From JAHJDO01 sp964437505 (GTDB lineage: Bacteria; JAHJDO01): a DNA stretch of 64,000 nucleotides. The position numbers were made by a program, and so were the translations under genes. Shown one piece after another: positions 1 through 11,700 of this stretch. The first letter of the stretch is position 1, and every line of letters starts with the position of its first letter. The notes below the pieces were generated by a model, which saw only the letters and a program-made list of their open reading frames with translations, was not told the DNA's origin and did no database searches. Location of the stretch: NCBI GenBank assembly GCA_964437505.1, contig CAYTGU010000002.1, positions 68,920 through 132,919 of the forward strand, in the 5' to 3' direction.

Positions 1-2269
1 TGTACAGGCTTCTGAATCTGACCTTGCCACTTTTGTATGCAGATAAGTTAAATGATATAAAGAAACTGGTTTCATCCGGATTATCAGATCTGTTTCTTGT
101 ACGCACAATAAATTCTACATCCCAGCAACACATATTATGCCAGATGGAAAACTCCTGTTTTTCCCACGCAGATCTCTCTGCGTCATACATATTATACGCT
201 TTGACAGCCCATTTTTTGTTAATTTCCCATCTGGTAGAATTTTCCCATAAGTGTCTATCTGTGTCATTGTTATATCGTAATCCAAAGGATGTCTCAAATT
301 TATCTACAGGGCAAAAAACAATGTCTCCGCTTATTGAGCTCAATTCATCTTTATACATGTCATAATTGCTCTCAGTACGCACGCCCCATTTATCTGTGGC
401 ATTTATTTGCAGGTCACTTGAAATGTCTGTAAAACGATGTGTAGTGTGTATGTTTTGATCATACTTTGTTCCAACGTTCCAGTAGAATATCTCTCTTTTA
501 CTATAACCTGTTGTTTTAATTAGTTTATTATCTTTGTCCCTTGTTATGTCTTCATGTTTTTTCTTAATCTGTATCCTGTTTATCAATGAAAAGTCAAAAT
601 AGTCCAGATCTGCCAGTTTGTCAAGTTCGTCAAAATAGTAGAGATTGTTCTGATCCATTTGAGGCGAAGGTCTATAATGATAACCTACAATCGGCTCAAC
701 TACGTGTCTTATCCTGTTTATTTCTCCGAGTTCGTTTACCTCCATTGTCTTGTATAACGTTGTTCTTGCCTCAATATCGCCCCTATAAACTCCTCTAAGC
801 ACGTTGTCTTTGCCGTATTTATCCTCACTGAACCATGTTTCTTCATATCCTACGGACGGGTCTATTCTTAACCATCCAAAATACTTACGCGGCATAGAGA
901 GCGTATTACTCGCATCTACGCGCTGTCTTTGAAAATTATCAGATTCTTTTTCAAGATTTACAGCGCTGCCCTCCAGCTTATAGAAAAATGATGAATCACC
1001 TATTCGCTGTTTTCTCGTTCCAAAATCTATCTCCGGCAGACGGTCTATTACATCATCATAAAAATCATGCATGCGCTTTCCTACAAGCAGGCTAACATAA
1101 TAATCATCCCATGTTTGAGAAAGGGATAAGTAGGTCTTTGGGTTTCTTGTAAGCGATTCTTCTGTCCACCCTTTCAAGTATTCCTCGTCAAAGAAATCCT
1201 CATTATAATCAGGATCGCTGAGCTTTTCTATCTTGGTAGTACCGTAGAGCCCTTCTCCAAAATCTTGTTTGTGTCTATAGTACAGCTTCCATCTATTCCA
1301 TTTATCATCTTTCTCATCAGAAACGCTTACTCCATATTCATCCTTGTGGTCATCTCCGATTTCTTTGTAGTAATCCTTGCTTTCATATATCTGATATCCA
1401 TAGAAATACCCCTTGCCTCCATCAGTCCTGTAGTCAATATCAAGCCCCTTTCCCATAGGAAATCGCGCTTCATCTATTCCTTCTTTCGGGTATTCATGTT
1501 GTCTGCCCCATCCCCTTTGCTCAATATAATCTCCATACACTCGACCGCGTAAGTTCTTGCTAACATACCAGTTATAGTAAGCAAGAGTCATCCATCCATC
1601 GTTGTTATTATGTCCAAGCCAGATAACCCATCCATAAGGAATATGTTTCAGAGGAAAAGCGTATACAGGTGTATAAAAAACAGGAATCCCTCTAAAGGAC
1701 ATAACAGCGTTGTATACCCAGATTCTATCATCAAGAATAATCTTCATGCGGCTTGCTTTTATCACATAATGCGGCGGAGTTTTAGGGCATGTTGTAAGAA
1801 TTGCATTATGAACATCATATTCTTCCGATGAAAGCCTCTCCATATTCTCCGCATCCCAAAACCATGGCGGAGTGCGTCCTTTTATGCTTTCTACTGTTGC
1901 TTGTCCACTCAGAATATCATAGGTTATAATTTCTGCATGTATCTTATTTTTATTTTCAAAGAAGGTTACATCCCCTTTAGCAAAAATCTTCTTTTCTGTT
2001 AGATCTACCTTACACCAGTCTCCTGTCATACGTATGGGCTTATATTTAACCTCAACATTGCCTTTGCCAATAATTACACTACCTTGTTCTGAATATTCCA
2101 GTTGATCTGCATTTATGTCAATGGCAGGTTTTGCAACAGGTTGTGTTGCAGGTAATCCCCCTGCAAGGGCAGAGACTGACAAGCAAAAAAGTAATAAAAC
2201 GCAACAAACCAAGCTGCCTCTGGCAGCAATTTTTAATTTTAAATTTTTAATTTTAAATTGAAGATTCAT
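1..2269 (-). CDS. lptD: LPS-assembly outer-membrane protein LptD (partial, C-terminus beyond window)
   Basis: The minus-strand frame is open from an ATG at 2269 to the window edge (756 codons visible, no stop). It starts with a basic signal peptide (about residues 1-35, hydrophobic VCCVLLLFCLSVSALA). An OstA/LptA-like beta-jellyroll segment follows (about 45-140, IDINADQLEYSEQGSVIIGKG). The rest is a long aromatic-rich beta-barrel region with typical LptD phrases such as 'TPVYAFPLKHIPYGW' and, near the edge, 'FSIWHNMCCWDVEF'. LptD is the outer-membrane barrel that, with LptE, inserts lipopolysaccharide into the outer leaflet. It lies directly downstream of the secreted-protein genes in the same direction. 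The signal peptide region is encoded by an AT-rich run (2228-2260) of near-repeated AATTTTTA units. Family assignment is strong; the extreme C-terminus is not visible. Confidence 0.88.
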   Translation of the reverse strand, partial: MNLQFKIKNLKLKIAARGSLVCCVLLLFCLSVSALAGGLPATQPVAKPAIDINADQLEYSEQGSVIIGKGNVEVKYKPIRMTGDWCKVDLTEKKIFAKGDVTFFENKNKIHAEIITYDILSGQATVESIKGRTPPWFWDAENMERLSSEEYDVHNAILTTCPKTPPHYVIKASRMKIILDDRIWVYNAVMSFRGIPVFYTPVYAFPLKHIPYGWVIWLGHNNNDGWMTLAYYNWYVSKNLRGRVYGDYIEQRGWGRQHEYPKEGIDEARFPMGKGLDIDYRTDGGKGYFYGYQIYESKDYYKEIGDDHKDEYGVSVSDEKDDKWNRWKLYYRHKQDFGEGLYGTTKIEKLSDPDYNEDFFDEEYLKGWTEESLTRNPKTYLSLSQTWDDYYVSLLVGKRMHDFYDDVIDRLPEIDFGTRKQRIGDSSFFYKLEGSAVNLEKESDNFQRQRVDASNTLSMPRKYFGWLRIDPSVGYEETWFSEDKYGKDNVLRGVYRGDIEARTTLYKTMEVNELGEINRIRHVVEPIVGYHYRPSPQMDQNNLYYFDELDKLADLDYFDFSLINRIQIKKKHEDITRDKDNKLIKTTGYSKREIFYWNVGTKYDQNIHTTHRFTDISSDLQINATDKWGVRTESNYDMYKDELSSISGDIVFCPVDKFETSFGLRYNNDTDRHLWENSTRWEINKKWAVKAYNMYDAERSAWEKQEFSIWHNMCCWDVEFIVRTRNRSDNPDETSFFISFNLSAYKSGKVRFRSLY

Positions 2270-2310
2270 AATAATGAGTTGGTTGGTGGTATTGATGGCA
2301 AAAACCCTAT

Positions 2311-2769
2311 TTAATAAACTATCCAATTGTCAGGCTTGCCGTCTTTATTAGTATCCTTTTCTGCCTTAACAGGAACGCCTTTTTTATAATGAACCCATTC
2401 ATTTATTTTGCCATCGTTGTCAGTATCTGTTTCAGATTTGATCATTACACCTTTTCTATCGTAGGTTAAAAAAGTATTTGCCTTCCCGTCGCCATTGGTA
2501 TCTTTCTCTGCCTTAACCGGAATGCCCTTTTCATAAAAGACCCATTCATCCATTTTGCCGTTATTATTTGTATCTGTTTCAGATCTGATTATTATGCCTT
2601 TTTCGTCATAAGCCTCTACTCTGTCAACAAGCCCATCATAGTTTCTATCCATCTTTATTTCTTTAGGCTTAAATTTACGTACCTCTGGCGTTTTTGCCTC
2701 TGCTGCTGATGTAATACTAGCAAAACTTATTACTGATACGCACATACACATAACCACTAGCTTTTTCAT
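2311..2769 (-). CDS. Small secreted EF-hand-like repeat protein
   Basis: This encodes 152 residues behind a perfect ribosome-binding site (AAAGGAGG, revcomp of 2774-2781). Residues 1-25 form a signal peptide ending near SAAEA. The mature part is five tandem units of about 24 residues with the consensus DTNxDGKxDxWxxYxKGxPVKAEK. Each unit carries an acidic DxNxDGxxD loop like the calcium loops of EF-hands, dockerins and thrombospondin type-3 repeats. Calcium binding is inferred from these loops; no catalytic motif is seen. It follows the giant exoprotein gene by 14 bp in the same direction, so it is probably the last gene of the two-partner secretion operon and may be an extracellular or periplasmic calcium-dependent accessory protein. 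I do not recognise a named family. Confidence 0.8.
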   Translation of the reverse strand: MKKLVVMCMCVSVISFASITSAAEAKTPEVRKFKPKEIKMDRNYDGLVDRVEAYDEKGIIIRSETDTNNNGKMDEWVFYEKGIPVKAEKDTNGDGKANTFLTYDRKGVMIKSETDTDNDGKINEWVHYKKGVPVKAEKDTNKDGKPDNWIVY

Positions 2770-2783
2770 ACAACCTCCTTTAT

Positions 2784-5700
2784 TTATTTGTCTTCTTCCT
2801 TTTCCTTGCGAATAATATAATAATTCACCGGCTGCTGAAATTTGTCAGGACTAATTATCAAGTCTCTTGGCATTACGTCCACACCAACACTTGAACCATC
2901 AATAGTAACAGAAGGACCGTCTAAGAAATTCCCGGAGATAAGAGATGTCTCGGGAAGAAGCACTTTATGAGCCCATGGTTGCATAGCCTGATTATAGAAC
3001 ATATCCAAACTGTCACCTTTTACCATCACAATATATCCATAACCACGGCTTAAGATACTTCCACGAATGCTGCCGCTTCCATAATTACCTCCACCCATCA
3101 GGCGATTATTCAACATAACCAATCCCGGAGGAGACGGCTTATATATTCTTACTCTTTCAGTTTCAGCAGAGGAATTGACATTACCTTCTAACATTACTGA
3201 TACCCCGTTCTTCTCAGCGCCTGCCCAGACCCACAAGTCGCCGTCTATATCTACATTCACCGGATTATCAGTAGTTCCGATTATCCCGCTTGTCCTGAAG
3301 GAAGACTGGGCGCTTGCTGTTATCAACGCGCCTCCGGTATCATAAATATTTCCACCATTAGCAACTAGACTAACCCCATGATTATGCCCGCCGGCTGTCA
3401 CTGTAGTCACGGTCATAGTTCCACTTACTGTTTCTATGTCAACCAAACCGCCGGTTGTAACAACAGACGTCAAGGTTATATCATTTTCTTCCAGGACATA
3501 AGTATTTCCACGGGCTGCTAATGTAAGCGTATCAACATCTGTATCCAGTTCCCCGTTTGACGCATCTGATCCAACTGCTCCGGCATTAGCTGTTATTGTT
3601 AAGTTACGAGCTGAGATATCAGTTGCTCCATCAGTTGTATCGGTTATATTAGCCGCAGAAACTAACGTTACTTCATCGTTAAGCGCTGTAATATTACCGC
3701 TCATGATTATATCGCCTGAAGTTGTTGTCAAAGTCACATCGTCATTACTTCCCGTGTCTCCGCCCGCAGTAACCTCTGTTACTGTCATAGCGCCACCTGA
3801 GACTAGATTAATCGGACCATCTGTTGTAGTAACTGAAGTAAGAGTAATCGTATCTGTTTCCGTGATGTTGATCACACCAGTAGATGTTACGGAAGCAGTA
3901 AGAGAGGTAACTGTTGTCTCAATATCATCGGTTGCACCTATACCAGTTGCTGCGCTAAGCGTTGCTGCTGCTGCAAGAATATTTGCAGCTTCAGTAGAAA
4001 GAGCATCTGTTATTTCACCAATACTATCACCAAGAGAATATGTATTATCATCAGCAGTAATGCTGACATCACCTGTAGTTGAAACAATACTTAAAGCTAT
4101 ATTTTCTGTAGCAGTCATTGTAATGTTTCCGCTGGTTGAACTGATTGTTCGGCCATCGGATTGGGTAATATCGGCTGTTGCATGCCCTGCCTGAGGTGTG
4201 CCGGAATTATAATCAACACCAGCATAAACATTTACTGATCCACTTCCTGCTGCTGTTATATCGCCTGTTGTCTGGAGTATGTCATGTCCGGCATATAGAG
4301 TGACATTTCCATTAGCCCCTGCAGCGCTTATCGCAGCAGCTATAGTCATGTCATTAGCTGCAGCAGTTCCTGTAGCAGCAAGAAGGACATTTCCACCACC
4401 GGTATCTGTTACAACTGCACTTATTGTTAAAGGACCTTCGGTTGTAACTGTTATACTATCACTTGAGCTTCCTCCAGTAATAGTTATACCGTTTACTCCT
4501 GTAGGTGTATATCCAGACGCATCAACTATTGCAAGCGTTCCAGTATTGTCTATATTTATATCGCCGCTTGTCGTTGTTGCGGCAAGTTCTCTAACTTCGG
4601 TCTCAATTGCATCTGCATCTGTCCCAATGCCTGTTAAAGCACTTATGGATACAGTCCCATAATCCTGATCTACTTCTATGTCAGGCTGATTAAGAGCTGC
4701 GGCACCTGAATCACCGGCATCAACTATAGCACCGCTCGCACTCACTATCAATACTTCTGTTTCTGTATGACTTGCATCTACATGAGCTGTTATCAAGCGG
4801 GCAATTGTAATATCCTCATCAGCACTCATAGAAATCAAGCCAGTTCCTGCATTGATAATTGTTGCATCTGCAACTCCTGCAATTGTCTCGTTGTTATCCG
4901 CCATAGTGATCGCCCCGCCCTGCCCAGCATCACCAGCTGATCCATCATCATCTGCTGTAATCGTTATATTACCGGCTCCAGACGCCGTTACGTCACCAGC
5001 GAGAGCAAATGTGATATCATCATCTGCACTGATTACAATATTACCTAAAAGAGTTGTTTCAACAACTGTATTTACAATTATTGATGCATCGTTATCTGCC
5101 TGCAAGGTTACATTACCATCTATTGCAGTTACACCGCTTTCTCCTGCTTCAACCGTAATCGCACCATCTGCTACCAATGAAATTGTTCCTGTTGTAGCAT
5201 CGGTATCACTAGGCATATCATTATCAATTTTGATTACTGTGATAGCATCTGTTTCATCAATCTGGATATTTCCTGATGTTGTATTATGCACATCAATTGA
5301 TGCAACCGTTGTTTCAATATCAGCATCAGCACCCGCTCCAGCAGTAGAAGAACCAACACCGGTTACCGCTTCTATTACCAGACGACCATCTGCAGCTACA
5401 ATATCAGCACCGGCAGTATCACCGTTGTCAATTATTCCACCTTCTCTTGTAACCAATCTAACAGCAGTGTTTGACGAATTAGTAGTTACCAACCTACCAA
5501 GCATAATATTTCCATCTGCAGTTAAATCAATGGTACCTGAACCTGCATCAATCACTGTGCCATCAACCATAGTTAAAAGACCACTTCCTGCAGCAACAGG
5601 ATTATCAAAATCAGCAGTTACAGTAACATTACCAGTAGTTGATGTAACGTCTCCAGAAGCGTTAAATTCTATATCATTATCTGCCTTTAATGTAATATTT

Positions 5701-8700
5701 CCATTTACTGAAGTTACGGCAGCATTAACAGTTAAATCACCCTCAGCAGCACCATCAGCAAATAGCGTTATTGTTCCGTCCATTGCTGTTGTAACTACAC
5801 CAGAAATCGTAAGTTCTCCTGTTGTTGTTGCAATATTGATATCGCCATCTTCAGGACCTGTGGGATTCAATACAACCGCTTTGCTCACAATCAGGTCATC
5901 TGTGCCAGAACCATCTATTTCCACAATACGAATATCGCCAACTGCGTCTTTATCGGAATCAGTATTATTATCTATGTTAATCTCATATACTGAGACATCT
6001 AAGGCATCATCAGTACCAACACCTGTTACAGCATCAATGGTTACTACGGCATTATCCTCATTGGCATCAATATCAGTATGAGTAATGCCGCCATCAATTA
6101 TTGCGCCGGACGTAGAAGTAATTGATACTGCGCTTCCTGTATTATTTGTTGTAAGCAATCCGCCAAGAGTAATATCTTCATCAGCGCTTACAGTAATCGT
6201 ACCACTACCAGCATCAACCAATGTACCATTCACCATTGTCAAGGCGCCGCCTGTTCCGTCAGCATCGCTATCGTTATCCGCGGTAATCGTAATCGTATCA
6301 CCTGCTCCAACAGTAGCAGAATCAACATCACCATCAGCGCCGAAAATTACATCATTATCCGCCTTCAAATCAATTGTTCCGTTAGCAGCAGTGACTGCGT
6401 CATTTACAGTTAAGCTGCTGTCTCCGGCTACAGTAATGCTAATGCTGTCACCGTCACCTGCTGTAGTCACGCCGCCTAAAGCAGCAACTACTGTCGTTGC
6501 TCCAGCTGTAGTAACTGTAATTGAACCGGCTGTGGTTTGTATAATCCTGTTGATTAAAAGACCGTCTGTTTCATTTATATTTATTGCTCCTGAAGTCTCA
6601 TTTTCAACATCTATGGTAGCAACAGTTGTATCTACGTCTACACCTGTCTTAGCCGCAATCGTCGCTTCTCCGCCAGCAGTAATATTTACTGAGGTTCCAT
6701 TTGCATCCGTAACCGCTCCATCTGAGGTGTTAACGTCTACTGCTGCTGCCGTACTATTCGTAGTTACAAGACTGCCCAGCGCAATATCCCCATAGGCATT
6801 CAAATCAATAATATCATCACCTGCATTAAGCACAGTGCCATCGCTCATTGTAATTTTACCCTCACCAGCAGGAGCTACACCAGAAAGGGCATTTACTTCA
6901 ATTTCACCAGAAGTCGTAGTAACATCGCCAGCAACGCCGAATGTAACGTCATTGCCGGATGAAGTTAATGTAATTTTGCCTGTGTTTGAGGTAACTGCAC
7001 AATCAACTTCCAAGTCATCATTGTAAGAGCCAAGGCTGTCACCGGCAATCAAAGTAATTGTACCGGCATCAACCGCAGTAACTCCGTACTGGTCAGCAAC
7101 TATGGTTAAACTACCGTTTTCAGTCTGAATATTGATAACGCCGTCATTGTCGGCACCCGCAGGGCTCTGCTGTGTGGCTTGATTAACACTTACCTCTCCA
7201 CCTGTGGCAAGTTGAGTTATATAGATATCGCCAGAAGTTGTATTAAGCGCGTCAAGAGCTGTTATATTGGTATCAATATCAGCAACAGAAGTCCCTATTC
7301 CGGTTGCAGTGCGAAGTGTTGCAGTGGTACAGGTTATGTTAGCCGTTTCGTTACCAAGTACGTCAGTTATTGCTCCAGCGCCATCAGCAAGTCCGTAAGT
7401 ATCATCATCTGCTGTTATATTTACTGTTCCTCCAGTGCCAACAGCACATACCGCTACATTTTCTGTTGCCTTTATAGTAATCGCGCCCGTTCCTGTAGAC
7501 TGGATTATAAGATTGTCGGCCTGTGTAACACTGCCTGTAGCATGACCTGCCTTAGGAGTACCGCTATTATAATCAACGCCGGCGTAAATATTTATTGTTC
7601 CGGTATTTGCGGTCTGTATAGTGCCTGCGGTGTTATGAAGCACATCATGCCCGGCATAAAGACTAATACTTCCACTGCCACCGGCGGCAGTTATATTTGC
7701 GTTAATTGTTAAATCATCAGTTACCAAAGCGTCTTCAGCAGCTAATGTAATATCGCCACCACCGGTATTGGACACTACGCTGCTCACTGTTAGTGGACTG
7801 GAGGCTGTTACTACGATATGGTGAGTAGCGCCGCCAGTGGTAATCGTTACTCCTATTACTGCATCAAGCGTATCAATCGTAAGTGCTCCTGTATTTGCAA
7901 CGTTTATGTCACCGGTTACTGTTGTTGCAGCCAATGTTGATATTACTGTCTCAAGCCCTGTATAGGTATCGCCAGAATCACATATACCTGTACCCGCTGT
8001 CATACGAAGGCTGCTCGCTGTTACATCCGGAACGGCCTCACCACCATCAACAATATCCGCAGTCGTAGTAAGAAATACCGCTTGACCGGTGGAATCAACC
8101 TGCGTAACTTTCAATTCCCCAGCTGCATCTACTCCAAATTCGCCGGTTGTGGTTACATCTAAAAGATTAATATCGTCATTTTCATCTATATAAGTGTTAC
8201 CCGCTGTAGTAATATTTAAATCGGTTACATCTATATCAAACCAACCGGCATCTACTGCGTTGTCAGACACAGTATCAGCACCTACTGTTGTAGCAGTAAC
8301 TATAGTCAAAGTGTAGGCTGACACAGCATCGGCTGAATCAGTCGTTGTCAAAGCACTGCCTGTCGCTGTTAAAGTTACTATGCCGTCTGTAGTATCTCCA
8401 TTAATATCTACCAGATTTATGGCACCATTGTTGGAGATGCTGATATCTCCATCTGTTACCTGAGCTAAAGTTACCCCGAGTATCTGGGTTCCGGTCTGAT
8501 CATAGTTAATATTTCCTATTCCTGTAGTCATAGTGGTAATAGTAACTCCTACATCAGCAACGTGATCTATATCAATATTCCCATTAGTTGTATCTGCGGT
8601 AAGGGTTACTACGCTGGCAAGTTCTAACTCTTCTGCTGCTCCGATACCTGTTACTGCATTCAAATCAACGGTATCAGCAGTAATATCAGCCGTAGTGTCT

Positions 8701-11700
8701 GTGGTAGCATCATTAATTGTACCTGCACTGGTTAAGGACACAGTCCCTGTGCCTGCAGTAATCGCGCCAATAGGCAAGTCAAGGGTAATATCGTCGATTG
8801 TGATGTTTCCGCTATCAGTTGTTGTAGTAGCATTTAATGCAACGGTAGCATTGATATCCAAACTATTACCACCCTGCCCGATTCCACCATCGGTGGCATC
8901 CAATGTAATTGTAGCGCCAACTATTTCAGCATCGGCATCATCGGCACTAGCCGTAATTGCGCCACTTGATGTGATAGAGATTGTATCATCAACTATATCA
9001 GCCTCAACACCAGGCGCACCAACAGCACTGCCGATTAAAATATCTGCAGTTGTGCCACCCGAATTAGTGATTGTTACGTCTCCGTTATCTGTTTTAACAC
9101 GAGTTAAATTCAAATTAACGTCACCCGTCTGGTCATATGTAATATTTCCAGGACCTGTTGTCATAGTTGTTATTGTAACAGTTCCTCCCGGAGTTAAATT
9201 GTCTATATTTATATCACCACTGGCGCTGTCCATAGTTAACGCAGTACCCTGTATTTCAAGCTGAGCCAGAGTACCAATCCCGGTTGCTGCGTTAAGATCA
9301 ATTGTCGTTGCGACTATGTCTGCAGTCTCAGGAGGACCATCTGTCCCAGATTCTTCAATGCGAGCTGCAGAAGTTATAGTTATCTGGTCATCTGCTGCAG
9401 TTACAGCATCCACATACACATCGCCACTATTAGTAGTAGTAAGAATAATATTCCCATCAGCTCCCGCGGTAACTGTAGTTGCGGTCAAATCCCCATCATC
9501 TACGCTTATGGTTATATCACCGTCTACTGTCGTCGCCGTGGTTACCGTTAATGACCCGCCTCCTGTCTGAGCAAAGGTAATGTTTGCATCAACTACTCCA
9601 ACTGTTGTAAGGCTGTTTACTGTAGTTGCTGCTGCATTAACATTGCTTAGATTTATGCTCTCTCCACCTGCAACACCTGTTGTGTCTGCATCAATCGTAG
9701 TTGCGGCTAATTCCAAGGCATTTGTTTCACCGATGCCGTCTGCAGCGTTCAGGTCTACTACTGCTGCGGTGATATCTATTTCACTGTCTACTGCTGCATC
9801 GTTTATTGTTGTGGCTGCAGTCAGGGTTGCTGTACCGGCTCCGGCATTAATTAATCCTACGCTGATTGCTGCTGCAACACTCTGAAGGGTTACATTATCA
9901 TCACTGGTAATTACGCTTGTGGCTGTAACATCACCTAATGTTGCGATTACGTTTACAAGACCATTTACGTTTACATCACCTAATGTAATCGTATCATCTT
10001 CAATTATATAGCTTGCCCCATCCACATTGCTCATATTCAATGTGTCAATATTAGTATTTAGGGCTGCAACAGCACCTGTTCCGGTTCCTACGTTTGTTGC
10101 GTCGGTAATGGTTAATGTGCCTGCAACAACACCAACTACATCTCCAGCTGCAGTGATTGCGCCGTCTGCATCAAGATATACTGTCGCACCATCTACATCA
10201 AGGTCTACTACAATAATATCTCCTGCACTGGTTAAGGTTACATCGTCATCTGTGGTATCTACACTTGTTGCAGTGATATTCCCTGCGGTTGTCTGAACAC
10301 TCAGTGCTCCTTGTATATCTATTACACTTAAATCAACTGTATTAACTTCCAGGAGGTAACTGGCTCCGCTTACTAAAGCCATTTCCAATGTATCGATATC
10401 TATGTCAACTACATTTTCAGCTGCTCCTATGGTTGTGGCTCTATCTATATCCAACACCTGAGCAGTAATGTTAATTAATCCTGCATTGTTATCTGTTATT
10501 GCTGCGACTGAGTTTAAGGTTACTTCGTCACCAGTTGCTGTTACTGCGCCAAGTTTAATATCTCCACTGGTTGTTGTATCCAATAATATGTTCCCATCAT
10601 CTAAAGCCGTTATTAATGTTGCTGTCAAATCTCCTTTATCCACACTGATATCTATATCACCATTAGTTGTTGTGGCTGAGATAACTTCAAGATTCCCGCC
10701 GCCATCCTGATCAAAGGTAATGTTGGCATTGGCGCCTATGGTTGAAACAGTAAGTGTCGAATTCGCTGTTGTTGTATTATCTATATCAATGTGAGCAGCA
10801 GCAGCAGTTGTGCTTGCCTCTATACTTGAGCCGGTTGTTACTGTATCTAATGGATTGCCTGAAGCCCCAATACCTGCTGTCGCGCTTAAAACAATAGTCC
10901 CGGCTGTAACATCAGCATTGGTCTCTTCGCCAGCTTCAGCATCAGTTATCGTACCGCCACTGGCTGTTAATGATGCTGTTGCTGTATCTGCACTAATCGC
11001 ACCTACTGAAATCGCCTGGGCTGCTTCTAAGGTTATATTATCATCAGTTGTATCTATTGCTGTAGCAAGGATATTTCCATTGGTTACTGTAGTTAGAGTT
11101 ACAATTCCATTAGCATCTACATCAGTGGCAATCAGTGTATTTGCCCCAACTCCAGCATTAGTTACGGTTACTGTTAATGCACCTTGATTTGTATCCACAT
11201 CGGTCAGCGTTACAACCTCTGTAGAAGTCATTACTATGTTGCCAGTACCCTGAGAATTAGCTGTTACTCCAACTCCGCCTGCTCCTAGATCCTCTATATA
11301 CATTCCGCCATTGCTTGAAGTAAGGTTTAATGTCGTAGCATCTACTTCTACAAAGTTTGCTGCGCCGCTAGTTCCGATGTTCTGTGCTGCACTCATGGTT
11401 AAGGTGTCATCTGCCTGAACATCATCATTATTATCGTTGTTTCCTGTAAGTATTGAGCCGGCTGAGGAAATGCTTATATTGCCGGCTCCAGCCAGCCTAT
11501 TGGTGCCTGTTACGTGGGTTAAGGTAATATTACCGCTGGTGAGTGTTGTCAGGGATACCACTGTTTGGGGATTAGTAGCATCCTCTATCCCGCCGTCTAC
11601 TGCTGTGGCAATTATATCTGCGCCGGTTATCTGGACTGTAATGGTACCACCGGCATCATCGGTGTCAAGGTCTGTATCCACATCGGTTAAGGTTACATTC

